A stretch of 64,000 nt of DNA from JBAYIE01 sp965279165 (GCA_965279165.1 OZ257140.1:1550001-1614000); one strand, 5' to 3'. Shown: positions 43,601 to 53,399, numbered from the stretch's first letter. The notes: a model not told the origin generated them from the letters alone. Translations and numbers: made by a program.

Positions 43601-46020
43601 CCGGAAGGATCCGTTATGGTATAGGTAGGAGCGGCAGTGTGTGTTACAGCTCCTGTGGTAACTTGGGCGGTACCCGAATTCACATTGCTTCCTCCTGTTA
43701 TCGAAAGATTGAATGCACCAATCGAAAGCGTACCAACCGTTTGTGTAGCACCTCCTCCTGAAGTTAATCGATCACTTTCGATTGTTGCATCTCCGCCAAC
43801 TGTAATGGCTGTACCACCATAGGTTGCTCCGGCACTCACGGCAAGGGATAAAACGCCTCCATTCAAGTTCAGCGGGGCACTTGCAGAAGTATTTAAGGCA
43901 TTCGCTATCTGCAATCGCAACACCCCGGCATGCAAATTTGTTGATCCCGCAACGGTTGTTCTCGTGCTGGTAGTGGCCAAAGTTAATTGACCTGCACCTT
44001 GTTTGGTAAAAGCGAAAGCCCCGGCTAATGCACCAAGAGTCAGGTTAACTCCGCTCTCCGGAATAAATACCGGAGTGGAAGCGCTCAAAGTTGTAGTCCC
44101 AAATGTTAAACCAGCATTACTATTATTTACATTATTGCCAATTTGTATATTTAGGGTATCATTCAAACCAATGCTTAGTGTACCCAAGGTATGTGTAATA
44201 CCGGGACCGGCAACATTCAAATTAGACTGAATGGTTGCTGATCCATTGACGGTTGTGGGGTGAGCATTAATGGTTGATGCAGTTTGAATGTCCAAAGTTC
44301 CATTTGTCATTGTAATAGTTACGCCAGTAGTTCCCAAAGCACTAACATCACCTATTTGTATATTACCAGCATTGACATTAACAACCCCCGAAGTTCGAGA
44401 AGACCCTGTATTTAAAGCCATTGTACCATTCCCTTGCTTAATCCATGCGCGATTTCCAGTTAGTTCACCAAGAGTCAATAATGCACCACTTGCTATATCA
44501 AAAATAGGAGTTGCAGCAGATAAAGTTGAAACACCAAATACTAATCCGGCAGTTCCACTTGTTACATTCCCACCTACAGTTAAATTCAATTGATCGCTTG
44601 CCCCGATCGACAGTGTGCCTAGAGTGTGAGTAATTCCCTCACCAGAAACATTTACATTCGATTCAATGGTAACATTGCCATTAATTGTAATATTATATGC
44701 ATTTACACTGGATGAAGTGGCTAAATTATATGTTCCACCGGTTGCTGAGATTGCAGTACCGGCCGCACCAAAACCGGCAATATTCGATAATAAATAAGTT
44801 CCGGCACTCATGGTACTGGTTCCAGATAGTAAATTTGTTGCAGATAATTCAAGTGTCCCTGCGCCAGCTTTCACCATCCCAAATGCACCACTAACAACTC
44901 CGCTAAGGGTTAAGTCAGTTGCAGATGTACCATCATCGGCTACTGTAAAAGTTCGGTTTGCACTTAAGGTAATCGGACAAGAGATTTCTGCTCCGCTTGT
45001 ACCGGTTGCCATGTCGTTAACAGTAACAGTACCCCCTAAGGTTAGCGCTCCGCTACCTGCAATTGTTGAACCTATTGTGGCCCCTGCTTCGAGGGTAATG
45101 CTACCTACGCTTATTGTAAAAGTGGATAAATCTAAAGTAGCTGCTTCTTTAACCGTTAATACACTTGCAACCGTTGTATTTGCACCTAATGTTTTTGTAT
45201 TGCTTGATCCGCCACTTATCTTTAAATTGGTAAATGCAAGTGCTCCTGCCGGAGAAGAGGGCAAGGTAAATCCTGTTGAATTCTGAAAATCAATGATTGC
45301 ATTTGTTCCGATAAAATCGATAGTATTGGTACCTCCTCCTCCTCCCATTGTTAATGGGGTAGTACTTGTTAAGTTCAACCCAAGAAACGAGTTATTCATC
45401 GCCAATGCTGAAGTAGTACTTGCTGGAGTAACTGTTGTTAATCCTGCACATGTTATAGTACCTCCATTGGCATTAAATGTACAATTGTTGCGAAAGGAAA
45501 CAAAACTACTATTGATAGTTAATTGATTCGTTATATTGAGGGTGGTGATAGTAGATGTCATTGCCGTAGTTCTATTTGCCGTACCTCCACCACCGGATCC
45601 AACAGTTAAAGAACCACAATTGAGTTCACCGGTGCCAGCTAAAGTAAATGCTATATTACCGGTAGTAAGACTGTTTACCGTAAATGTTCCCGAAACAGTT
45701 AAGATCACCCCTGTGATGGTTAATGTTACTCCAGTTGCTGTAATGGTAACCGAATTCAAGGAATTATCAGGAGTAACTGTAAGTGTTGGTTGATTTGTAC
45801 CGGAAGGTATTAAAACATCATCCCCAGATGCCGATCCCGGATTCCCATTTGGTGTCCAGTTGGTTGTAGTTGCCCAAGCGTTTGAAGTCCCTCCATTCCA
45901 TGTATATGAGGTACTAAATGCTTTAAAATAAAAGCCAAAAGTAAGAATGAATGTACAACAAATAAGTTGACATTTTCTAATAATCAATTGTCTTTCATTA
46001 TTGATGAATAGATTTAGCAT
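40693..46020 (-). CDS. Giant T9SS-secreted protein with autotransporter-type beta repeats (1775 aa)
   Basis: A signal segment (CQLICCTFILTFGFYFKAFS) precedes the opening motif SYTWNGGTSNAWATTTNW and a shaft of beta-strand repeats, including clear autotransporter-associated units such as NTYTGATSINTGGTLLITA and NTYDGLTTISVGKILLGAS. From about residue 1290 it has the same module as its neighbours (QRFIPALGSRRFRFMSS, DGWNLIGNPFAAGFDWNALHD) and ends in a T9SS sorting domain (VKDLGGKTMFTM, LKTGIYFITI). It probably forms a rigid surface filament. A good promoter precedes it at 46051-46082. Confidence 0.9.
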   Translation of the reverse strand: MLNLFINNERQLIIRKCQLICCTFILTFGFYFKAFSTSYTWNGGTSNAWATTTNWTPNGNPGSASGDDVLIPSGTNQPTLTVTPDNSLNSVTITATGVTLTITGVILTVSGTFTVNSLTTGNIAFTLAGTGELNCGSLTVGSGGGGTANRTTAMTSTITTLNITNQLTINSSFVSFRNNCTFNANGGTITCAGLTTVTPASTTSALAMNNSFLGLNLTSTTPLTMGGGGGTNTIDFIGTNAIIDFQNSTGFTLPSSPAGALAFTNLKISGGSSNTKTLGANTTVASVLTVKEAATLDLSTFTISVGSITLEAGATIGSTIAGSGALTLGGTVTVNDMATGTSGAEISCPITLSANRTFTVADDGTSATDLTLSGVVSGAFGMVKAGAGTLELSATNLLSGTSTMSAGTYLLSNIAGFGAAGTAISATGGTYNLATSSSVNAYNITINGNVTIESNVNVSGEGITHTLGTLSIGASDQLNLTVGGNVTSGTAGLVFGVSTLSAATPIFDIASGALLTLGELTGNRAWIKQGNGTMALNTGSSRTSGVVNVNAGNIQIGDVSALGTTGVTITMTNGTLDIQTASTINAHPTTVNGSATIQSNLNVAGPGITHTLGTLSIGLNDTLNIQIGNNVNNSNAGLTFGTTTLSASTPVFIPESGVNLTLGALAGAFAFTKQGAGQLTLATTSTRTTVAGSTNLHAGVLRLQIANALNTSASAPLNLNGGVLSLAVSAGATYGGTAITVGGDATIESDRLTSGGGATQTVGTLSIGAFNLSITGGSNVNSGTAQVTTGAVTHTAAPTYTITDPSGGGVTQLSVPAVSNSTFLTTVNGNGDMIQTGVFGNGSGGLTYSGSGTLTLSQVNTYTGATSINTGGTLLITASDRISNSSALVVDGTLNLNGFNETVGSLAGASTGIVTSTAAGALTLTAGGDNTTTTFAGIVQKGSATSMAITKTGSGALTLSGANTYDGLTTISVGKILLGASSAVSTSGPLGTTGAGTSVSASGAALDLNGFSLTSAATESLSLNGDGVSSGGALCNTSGSASHFEGAITLAAASHINTTGNITIGANGISGGFAVTKAGAGILHLGTGTVTLGALTISAGTVTSTNNTLNISGNFSNSGTFTHNSGTVAFNGTAQNIGAAAFHNLTISGGNTKSMTGSISIAATLNMSSGKLAIGANTLTLGSGLTGTSSSNCFVGGNTSNLSIGGTGTLSGSVFMSNVSISEKSLNNFIVNRSTSGQVTLGDTMIVVGTLTPTNGEIVSNGFLVIGSNASATGNVISGSGTFTGNIRVQRFIPALGSRRFRFMSSPISNATLGDWKNEIHITGNGGATNNFDPTLSNSASVYSYTESTLGDINTGWVAAANGSTDALTLGKGFRIFVRGTRDPGRLDGSVTTQDNVTLDLTGTLNNSDLTLNTGSTPPLTFTPSNGVADDGWNLIGNPFAAGFDWNALHDAGRSGSDPDFSGTNYAHLGPSAFIFDGTTNSYAGYNALSDAVIGNFSGGIVPSGSSFAVHAVAALPSITLKESFRTASAPGALFKSGSKPYFGVRFIKDSINSDEMLLDYHTEASEGLDGFDIQKMYGAEVNIATIGKDGKYYAANFMPLKPSETDTVWLSVGIRSDGNYVFNFHDIDELTENKSLEVDFVDFKTGIALDLRKSNSYAFSAAINDISSYGNNRFMVVIGGNIINSTTEQLIPKNRLYISPVISNDFTTIYSTSEIEGMAEIQVKDLGGKTMFTMKGVGWINKAIQIPLTELKTGIYFITITNRELNFTFKCIRE

Positions 46021-46050
46021 TTGATATTTAAAAAACTGCTATTTAAATAT

Positions 46051-46082
46051 CAAATATAACTATTTAGCCTATTAATACACAA
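46051..46082 (-). promoter_or_regulatory. Promoter of the 1775-residue secreted protein
   Basis: On the minus strand, -33 TTG (46080-46082), a 21-base spacer and the exact -7 box TATATTTG (46051-46058) lie 30 bases before the ATG. The 1515-residue paralogue has the same -7 box. Confidence 0.55.
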
Positions 46083-46126
46083 TATTTTAGGATAAAACAA
46101 GAATGCTAGAATTCTTTACAAATGAA

Positions 46127-49100
46127 TTAAAATTTAATGCATTTGTAAACCAAAAAACCTTCGGAATTTGGGTTGGATATTTGTATAAAATAGATTCCGC
46201 TATGGTAGGGTGCAAGACTTAAATTAATAGCATTATTTTCCCAATTTAACTTATCTGAATACATAGATTTTCCTGATAAATCGGAAATGTTTATTTCTAC
46301 AACTCCTTGAACCAAGGAAGTTGCTTTAATCGAAATATTATCTCTGGTAACTGTAGGATACAGATAATATTTGGTTTCTGGTTTGTTATGGATATCCTTG
46401 GTAATTGTGTTTGGAGTTTCTTTTCTTCCGATGATAATTTTAAACCGGGTATTTCCCCATGAATTCGGATCATTTATGTCTACAGAAAAAGAATACCATT
46501 CAATTTCACGTAGGTTTATCAATGCGTCGGATATAGCATCATATAATTCCATAGTTAGGTATTTATCCGGTATCAAACTATTTACATTTTTAAATTGAAT
46601 GGAATATTCGCCGGATTTGCGAATTCCCATACTCAATCCAATGGTATCGTAATCTCCATTGAATGATTTGCAGTATAACGACTGGTAAGTGCTATCTGAA
46701 CCAATTGCAGCAATATTTACATCCGAACCATACAATTTTGGTATATCATACTGGTCCATGGTTGCTGTTGCTTCATCTTTATAAATAATAACCATTTCAT
46801 CGGATGTTATGGTATCCTGAATGAGTTTCAGTGTAAAATAATTGGGATTACTGGTGGTTTTAAAAACAGCAGATCCGGCAGAAGCGGATTTATACGTTTC
46901 CTTCATCGTCATAGAGGGTGATGAACTAGCGGCTTTCACAAAAAAGGAAGCACCAGATGGAATAATACCTGTGCTGAACGAACCGGTACCTGCTGATGTA
47001 TTCGCATTATAACTTACATAACTATTTGTTGCAGCATCATAAATATAAGCGATAGCACCTAAATGGGCGTAATCTGTTCCGCTAAAATCTGGGGATGACC
47101 CACTTCTACCGGCATCGTGAAAAGCATTCCAATCAATCTGACTTGGATATGGATTTCCAACCAAATTCCAACCATCATTGGCAGTATCTCCAGAAGACGT
47201 AAACGTTGGATTCATATTGATATCTCCGGTATTTACAGGTCCAATTAAATTAAGTGTAACTGCATTTTGAGAAGAAACGGAACCTGTTAATCTGCCCGCG
47301 TCACTTCTATCTCCACGAATAAACATTCTATATCCTTTTCCCGGAGTAAGGCTATTTGAAGTAGTTGTTGCGGCTGTCCAACCCGTATTTAAATCTCCGG
47401 TAATAACTGATTCGTTATAATTATAAAATCCAGCCTGGTTACTGGTTGTAGCATCAAATCCGTTTGTAGCACCTCCAACACCTGTAACGTAAACTTCTTC
47501 TTGCCAATCATCGATGGTACCATTGGTTATTGTACTGGATAAAAAACGCCATCTTCTAGCCGAAGAAGGAATAAACCTTTGAACAGTTGCGTTTCCACTT
47601 ATATAGGAACAGCTCGTGCATCCACCATTCGCAATGCGTGCAGTTCCACCTGCCGAAGAACCTAAGATTAAAAAGTCGCCGGTAGCGAGTGTTCCTGCTG
47701 TAGGTGTAAATACTCCTTCAATTTTTAACTTATTTCCCAAAGTAATCGTTTCGCCACTTCGGTTTAAAGTAAGATTATTGAGCACAGAATCCTGTGAACC
47801 CGATTGTCCAAAAAACAAGTTTCCAATTGTTCCACTTCCTCCAATCGTAACATTAGATGTTGTTCCTCCATTTAAACAATTACTTGAACTTCCACTGAAA
47901 TTACCATTTAAGGTCAATGTATTGGCGCCGATACCAATACTTCCGTTGGTTAAAGTTAAGTCGCCACTTACCACCAAACTAGCACCTAATGCTATATCCG
48001 AATTGCCATTATTGATTAATAAATCGTCGACTGTAGCTGGCAATCCGCTTCCAAATACTTGTGATGCGCCTCCAATATAATGGTAACTTCCGGTTGTATT
48101 ATATGTTCGGGTTCCGGTTACCTGAATCTGACCATTTGCAGTAGACGTTAAAATCCCCGCATCTTCGGTAATTTTCATTGCACCACTATTGGTGAAATCT
48201 CCCGTTGAACCATCCAATATATCCTGAAAATCAACAATGGCACCGGATGCAACGGTAAAGAAAATTAAGTTGGAAATGGTACCTGCAGTTTTGGTAAAAG
48301 TTCGTACTACACCCGTACTATCAAAAGTTACACCGGATGCCGTACTCGAACCTGATTCGGTAAATGTGCCTCCGTTCATGATAAAATCACCTTTAATATT
48401 CATGGTACCATGGTGTGTAGAGGTGCCACTCGACGATAAATTAAAGGTACCTGCGGTTAAAGTAAAATCACCATCCAAAGCAATGTTTCTTGCTGCTGTA
48501 GCGGTAACCAAACGCAAACTACCCGAATTGGTTGTTGTAATAGTAAAGTCTCCATCAATATTCAACGCTGCATTAATTGGGACATTACTAGTTTGAGAAG
48601 CACAGTTCCACACCACATTTCCAAATGTTTGGTCCATACCGGTTGGTGCGGTAGTACTGCTGGTATATCCCGAAATAACCAAGGTGCTGTTAACATGCCA
48701 ACTCGAAAATGATGGAACGGTTGCAGGGTTTCTGGCATCTTCAAAAGTACCACCATCATCCATAACCACAGCGGTTGCATTGGAAAGGGCGCTTTGGGTT
48801 CGCAATAAACCACCATTGCTCACGGTGATTGTTGCCGAAGCAAGATCAATTGTTCCGGTTCCGGTATTGTCTAATGTTCCGGCAATTGTTCCGGTGGTAC
48901 CAGCCGCACTCATGGTTATACCGGCATTTGAACTTCCGCCGATTTTTAAAATGCTTCCTGCTTCAATATCCAAATCAACACCGGTTAAGTTTCCTATTGT
49001 TATACGTCGGGTTCCTGTTCCATCAATGATGGTAAAATCTGCCGAATTTCTTACGATTATTTGTCCTGCCGTTCGGTTCCCTGTTTGTAAGTTAACGGTA

Positions 49101-49330
49101 ACCGCTCCGGTTTGCAGACCGCCGGTAGCCGACACATCACTTCCGTCGAAATAAACGATATCGCTGGATGATGGAACACTCGACCCACTAGCACCTCCTA
49201 AAGTAGTACTCCAACTCGCAGTTGTATTCCAATTCACCGTACCTGTACCACCAACCCAATATCGATCTGCTGCTGAAACAAAAAGTATGCTCCATACCAA
49301 GATTAGAAATAAAACAGATTTACGATACAT
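46127..49330 (-). CDS. Large T9SS-secreted beta-rich protein (1067 aa)
   Basis: A signal peptide (SVLFLILVWSILFVSAA) is followed by the opening motif DRYWVGGTGTVNWNTTASW, a beta-rich shaft to about residue 575, the shared module (QRFIPSSARRWRFLSS, DGWNLVGNPYPSQIDWNAFHD) from about 580, and a T9SS sorting domain (ISDLSGKSMYSD, YHSGIYFIQI). It is the shortest of three tandem paralogues. A -7 box TATTTTTG lies at 49354-49361 on the minus strand. It is probably a surface or adhesive protein; no enzymatic motif was recognised. Confidence 0.9.
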   Translation of the reverse strand: MYRKSVLFLILVWSILFVSAADRYWVGGTGTVNWNTTASWSTTLGGASGSSVPSSSDIVYFDGSDVSATGGLQTGAVTVNLQTGNRTAGQIIVRNSADFTIIDGTGTRRITIGNLTGVDLDIEAGSILKIGGSSNAGITMSAAGTTGTIAGTLDNTGTGTIDLASATITVSNGGLLRTQSALSNATAVVMDDGGTFEDARNPATVPSFSSWHVNSTLVISGYTSSTTAPTGMDQTFGNVVWNCASQTSNVPINAALNIDGDFTITTTNSGSLRLVTATAARNIALDGDFTLTAGTFNLSSSGTSTHHGTMNIKGDFIMNGGTFTESGSSTASGVTFDSTGVVRTFTKTAGTISNLIFFTVASGAIVDFQDILDGSTGDFTNSGAMKITEDAGILTSTANGQIQVTGTRTYNTTGSYHYIGGASQVFGSGLPATVDDLLINNGNSDIALGASLVVSGDLTLTNGSIGIGANTLTLNGNFSGSSSNCLNGGTTSNVTIGGSGTIGNLFFGQSGSQDSVLNNLTLNRSGETITLGNKLKIEGVFTPTAGTLATGDFLILGSSAGGTARIANGGCTSCSYISGNATVQRFIPSSARRWRFLSSTITNGTIDDWQEEVYVTGVGGATNGFDATTSNQAGFYNYNESVITGDLNTGWTAATTTSNSLTPGKGYRMFIRGDRSDAGRLTGSVSSQNAVTLNLIGPVNTGDINMNPTFTSSGDTANDGWNLVGNPYPSQIDWNAFHDAGRSGSSPDFSGTDYAHLGAIAYIYDAATNSYVSYNANTSAGTGSFSTGIIPSGASFFVKAASSSPSMTMKETYKSASAGSAVFKTTSNPNYFTLKLIQDTITSDEMVIIYKDEATATMDQYDIPKLYGSDVNIAAIGSDSTYQSLYCKSFNGDYDTIGLSMGIRKSGEYSIQFKNVNSLIPDKYLTMELYDAISDALINLREIEWYSFSVDINDPNSWGNTRFKIIIGRKETPNTITKDIHNKPETKYYLYPTVTRDNISIKATSLVQGVVEINISDLSGKSMYSDKLNWENNAINLSLAPYHSGIYFIQISNPNSEGFLVYKCIKF

Positions 49331-49454
49331 TATTTCTGTAAAATTAATTTATACAAAAATACAACAATCCCTGTTTTAGTGGGGTTAAAATTGTATAAAG
49401 AAGTATTTGCTTATTACCCGCTATTTTAAGCGATAAGTGTCCTATATCGGTTCT

Positions 49455-50531
49455 TTATTTCTCAGAAAAGACTCCTTCGATTACTCCCCCAATCGAATCT
49501 CTTTTGGCACCGGTAACTTCTTTTAATATGTTTATTTCACCCCTTACCCTTAGCACGCCAAGGAAAGCAAAGATTAACGCTTCTTTAAAATCAACAGTTT
49601 CTTCATCAGGTATGGTATATAAAGCCCCTGAATTTCTACTTAATTCATTGGTTAAAAAATGATTATGTGCTCCTCCTCCTGTTACCAAAATCGATTTTAT
49701 TCCATTCGAACTAACCACAAGCGAAATTTGCTTCACAATATGTTCCGTTAATGTTGCAAGCATATCTTCATCTGAAATTTCAAACTCCATGATCAATGGC
49801 CAACAAGTTTCGTCTATCCATTCTACCCCAAGAGATTTTACTCCTTCTAGTTTGTAATATGGTAAATCATTTAACAATTGCAGTAACTTCTCATTTAACT
49901 TTCCTGATTTTGCAATCTCGCCATGGTTGTCAAATTGCAGTCCTTTATTTCGTGCAATTCTGTTCAATAAAATATTGCACGGAGAAATATCAAATGCCAC
50001 ACGTTTATTGTTTTTTGTGAAACTGATATTGGCAATTCCTCCTAAATTTAAACAGGCATCAAATTCCTGAAATAACAACTTATCTCCTATGGGAACAAGC
50101 GGTGCACCTTGGCCTCCAAGCATTACATCTCCGGTTCTGAAATCATATACAACCGGCAATCCGGTTTCGGCATGAATGGCAGCACCATTTCCAATTTGTG
50201 CCGTTAAACCGATATCCGGTTGGTGGAAAATGGTATGTCCGTGAGAAGAAATAAATTCGGGTTTTAAGGCATACTTTTTTATAAACCGGTTTACGCATTG
50301 CCCAATATACTTTCCATAAAACAAATCTGTTTTAGGGTAAATAATGGATGGTTGTTTATGTAGGTTGGTAAGTCGTACAACCCATTTTTCTTCGTATGGA
50401 ATGGTTTCTGCAGCAAGTATCGCATACTTCCATTTGTCTGCTTCCAATACAAATTCACAACATGCCAAATCGAGTCCATCCATTGATGTACCGCTCATGA
50501 TTCCAATAACTGTATACCGGTTTTTTATCAT
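49455..50531 (-). CDS. anmK: Anhydro-N-acetylmuramic acid kinase
   Basis: AnmK phosphorylates and opens 1,6-anhydro-MurNAc released during cell-wall turnover, giving MurNAc-6-phosphate for recycling. The 358-residue product has the ATP-loop opening IGIMSGTSMDGLDLACCEF, the catalytic-region SHGHTIFHQP and NGAAIHAETGLPVVYDFR, NLGGIANISF and the C-terminal VTGGGAHNHFL. Length and motifs fit AnmK. It follows the MacA-like gene by 35 bp on the same strand; this may be co-transcription rather than functional linkage. Confidence 0.96.
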   Translation of the reverse strand: MIKNRYTVIGIMSGTSMDGLDLACCEFVLEADKWKYAILAAETIPYEEKWVVRLTNLHKQPSIIYPKTDLFYGKYIGQCVNRFIKKYALKPEFISSHGHTIFHQPDIGLTAQIGNGAAIHAETGLPVVYDFRTGDVMLGGQGAPLVPIGDKLLFQEFDACLNLGGIANISFTKNNKRVAFDISPCNILLNRIARNKGLQFDNHGEIAKSGKLNEKLLQLLNDLPYYKLEGVKSLGVEWIDETCWPLIMEFEISDEDMLATLTEHIVKQISLVVSSNGIKSILVTGGGAHNHFLTNELSRNSGALYTIPDEETVDFKEALIFAFLGVLRVRGEINILKEVTGAKRDSIGGVIEGVFSEK

Positions 50532-50566
50532 GTGCTTTTGGTCAAATAATACCGTGTGGTTTTATA

Positions 50567-51931
50567 TTATTTGTCCTCCGACTTTGCTTCAAACAACTCA
50601 CTCTTGTCAACTACTTTTACCTTGTCGTTTTGTTTCAAGGTACGTGAAATAGCGCTATACGGACCGGTTACAACTTCATCATTTTTGGATAGTCCGCTAA
50701 TTACCTGAATGAACTTATCATCCTGGATTCCGGTTTTAACCGGTCTTATCTTTACCACACCATTGTTGTGAAGAAAAACCACTTCGATATCATCCTTAGA
50801 TTTATCCGTAATTTTGGTAGTGGCTTTTTTATTGCCTCGTGTTGTACTATCCATGGCTGATTTACTTTTAACAGTTACCGATTCGATTGGAATTGAAAGT
50901 GTATTGATGATTGCCTCGGTTTGAATTTCTACAGATGCCGACATACCCGGACGAAACACAGCGCTGTTATTCTTACTTTTTTCCAATAAATCGGTATAAG
51001 AAATACGAAGTATCCTGATTTTTACAACAAAATTGGTCACTTGATCGGAGGTGGTTGCCGTACTGGTGGTTGCCGAATTGGCAACTTCGGTTACTATTCC
51101 TTTAAACTTTCTGGCATTATAAGAATCTACTTCTACTATGCAGGTATCACCTACAGATACTTTTACAATATCGTTCTCGTTTACATCCACACTCACTTCC
51201 ATGTCATTCAAATTGGCTATCCGCATCATTTCGGTTCCTGCCATTTGTGAAGTACCAACCACACGTTCGCCTTTCTCGATAGCAAGTTTCGAAATCGTAC
51301 CACTTACCGGAGCGTAAATACTGGTTCGCGATAAATTCTTCCTGGCTTCTTTTATTCCAGCTTCCTGTGTTTTCACGGTATATTCGGCAGCAATAACCGT
51401 TTGTTTGCTTGCATCTACATCTCCTTTAGCAGCAGCATAAGCCGACTTTGCAGTTTGAAATTCGGCATCCGAAATTAATTTCTGCGCATACATTTTCTTG
51501 TTGCGATCGAACTGCGCTTCCACTTCGGCAAGTTTGGCTTCACTTTGAATGATTCGTGCACGTGAACTCGCCAAGTTTGCTTTTGAATTGCTTAAAACAG
51601 CTTCTGCTCTATCCAATGCGGATTGGTATAGTTCCTGGTCAATTACTGCAAGCAGTTGTCCGGCAATTACCGAATCGCCTTCCTTTACAAATAATTGCTT
51701 CACCTCGCCTGAAACATCTGAACTAATTTTTACTTCTACTTCCGGTTGAATTTTTCCATTTGCCGAAACCGTTTCAACAATGGTCTTTAAATCCGCCTTG
51801 GCAACACTTACTTTGGTCCCTTCCTTTTTGCCAATCCAGCCTGCACTCTTGGCAATCACCAAGAATAAAATCAGAACACCGGTTATTATTCCCAGATAAA
51901 GCAGTAATTTATTTTTCTTTTTTGCAGCCAT
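50567..51931 (-). CDS. MacA-like periplasmic adaptor (HlyD/RND family)
   Basis: This 454-residue adaptor has an N-terminal membrane helix (LLLYLGIITGVLILFLVIA), a lipoyl half-domain (GEVKQLFVKEGDSVIAGQLLAVID), a long coiled-coil hairpin (about 90-200), the second half-domain (RTSIYAPVSGTISKLAIEKGERV), then beta-barrel and membrane-proximal domains (GLSKNDEVVTGPYSAIS). This layout is typical of MacA, which pairs with the ABC transporter MacB. The TolC gene lies 21 bp upstream, but anmK, not a macB, follows. The ABC partner must be encoded elsewhere. Cargo unknown. Confidence 0.9.
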   Translation of the reverse strand: MAAKKKNKLLLYLGIITGVLILFLVIAKSAGWIGKKEGTKVSVAKADLKTIVETVSANGKIQPEVEVKISSDVSGEVKQLFVKEGDSVIAGQLLAVIDQELYQSALDRAEAVLSNSKANLASSRARIIQSEAKLAEVEAQFDRNKKMYAQKLISDAEFQTAKSAYAAAKGDVDASKQTVIAAEYTVKTQEAGIKEARKNLSRTSIYAPVSGTISKLAIEKGERVVGTSQMAGTEMMRIANLNDMEVSVDVNENDIVKVSVGDTCIVEVDSYNARKFKGIVTEVANSATTSTATTSDQVTNFVVKIRILRISYTDLLEKSKNNSAVFRPGMSASVEIQTEAIINTLSIPIESVTVKSKSAMDSTTRGNKKATTKITDKSKDDIEVVFLHNNGVVKIRPVKTGIQDDKFIQVISGLSKNDEVVTGPYSAISRTLKQNDKVKVVDKSELFEAKSEDK

Positions 51932-51952
51932 AATGTTGTTTCAATATTGGTA

Positions 51953-53374
51953 TTAGTAAAGCGGTTTTCCTAAATAAAAATCAAGTACCTTTCTTCTGAA
52001 AACCAATTCGTATTTTGCTTGAAGGTAATTTGTTTCAGCTTGCAAAAATGCATTTTTTGTTTGCAGATAATCATTTATTCCAATTGCGCCTAAACTAAAT
52101 TGGGCTTCGGCTAATGATGCCGACTCCTTATTTGCGTCGAGGTTGTTTACATTGGATTCATATTTTTTTTGTGCCGATTTAAAATCAAGGTAAGCTTGGT
52201 TAACACTTTTATATGCATCATTTCTTACCTGTTGTTCGTTCAACTCTGCGCTTTTTAAGTTGATGGTTTGTTTCTTTACATTGGTATTGGTTTGCCAACC
52301 ATTAAAAATTGGAACAGCAAGCGTTAATCCAAAGTTTTTCCCCAGGTTTCTGTCAAATTGGGTGCTGAATGGAATTACTTCAGATTGCGGATAGGATTGT
52401 CGAAATGCAAACACAGAATTCCCATTTATATCCACACCGATAGGAGAAAGCGTGGTGGTCGGCGTTCCCGAACCTTGTAAACTTTGTGTAGAATAAAACG
52501 AATTGATACCTGCATTAAAGGTGATGCGAGGACTATGTCCACCAACTGCAATCGACTTACTTAATTCGGCTGATTTGCTTCGTAATTCGGCTGCCTTAAT
52601 TTCGGGACTGTTTTGCACATAGGTTTGAAAGATTTCATCTGCCGACTTTAATTCATCTTCAACTTTCGTAATGTCGGCATCCGGTTTTTTTACTTTGTTT
52701 ACGGTGTCGGGAAGAATATTCATCGATTGCCATAGGTTTAAATACGATTGACTGAGTTGATTCTCTGCTAAAACAAGTTGTAATTCTTCATTGGAATATT
52801 GGGCCTTTAACTGAAGATATTTGGTTCGGCTCGAACCGCCTAATTCATATAATTTTTCCTGTTTATCGAGTTGCAATTTGGTGGTAGCCAATTGTAACTT
52901 GCGACTCTCCATTATCTCGAAATTTAACAACGCCTGTAAAAATGCATTACAAATTTGAAGCGCAATGTTGTTTTTTGTGCTGAGATAATCCTGGTCAAAA
53001 GCCTTGGTTGTAGTTTTCTGTAGTTTTGTGTTTCGTGTATTCTGTAATCCGCTAAACAAAACCCACGAACTGTTAATTCCAAAATTGTTGTTTCTAAATG
53101 TTACATCTTGTGTGGCAATATTGGTAACCGGGTTAATCGCAAACCCTATATTCCAATTATTACTGGCCGAAGCGTTCAAGCTTGGCAAAAGATTCATTTT
53201 GCTTTGGTAGTAATCGGCTTCGGCACTTTCTTTGCTTAAACTTTTTTGTTGCAGCGAAATATTGTTGTTTAATCCGGTGTTCACACATTCATCCAAAGTC
53301 CAGTAACGTTGCGCTTGGCTAGTAAAAAAAAGAATACTTAAAAGTAAGAACAAGGTTATTTTGTTCATTGGCAT
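51953..53374 (-). CDS. TolC-family outer-membrane channel (second copy)
   Basis: A signal peptide (ITLFLLLSILFFTSQA) precedes the TolC start motif YWTLDECVNTGLNNNISL and two helical/beta-barrel repeats; the second repeat holds LAVPIFNGWQTNTNVKKQ and LGAIGINDYLQTKNAFL. It should form the exit duct for the adjacent MacA-like adaptor. The first ATG is at 53374 and a second at 53368; either is possible. A TATTTTTG box on the minus strand at 53392-53399 directly abuts the ATG of the divergent deacetylase. Confidence 0.93.
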   Translation of the reverse strand: MPMNKITLFLLLSILFFTSQAQRYWTLDECVNTGLNNNISLQQKSLSKESAEADYYQSKMNLLPSLNASASNNWNIGFAINPVTNIATQDVTFRNNNFGINSSWVLFSGLQNTRNTKLQKTTTKAFDQDYLSTKNNIALQICNAFLQALLNFEIMESRKLQLATTKLQLDKQEKLYELGGSSRTKYLQLKAQYSNEELQLVLAENQLSQSYLNLWQSMNILPDTVNKVKKPDADITKVEDELKSADEIFQTYVQNSPEIKAAELRSKSAELSKSIAVGGHSPRITFNAGINSFYSTQSLQGSGTPTTTLSPIGVDINGNSVFAFRQSYPQSEVIPFSTQFDRNLGKNFGLTLAVPIFNGWQTNTNVKKQTINLKSAELNEQQVRNDAYKSVNQAYLDFKSAQKKYESNVNNLDANKESASLAEAQFSLGAIGINDYLQTKNAFLQAETNYLQAKYELVFRRKVLDFYLGKPLY

Positions 53375-53399
53375 AATATTTATATATTCAACAAAAATA

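Noticed and set aside
44810..45286. Long Val/Pro/Ala-rich plus-strand ORFs opposite the giant secreted proteins
   Set aside because: They are antisense shadows of Thr/Gly/Asn-rich codons; the minus-strand frames have signal peptides and T9SS domains.
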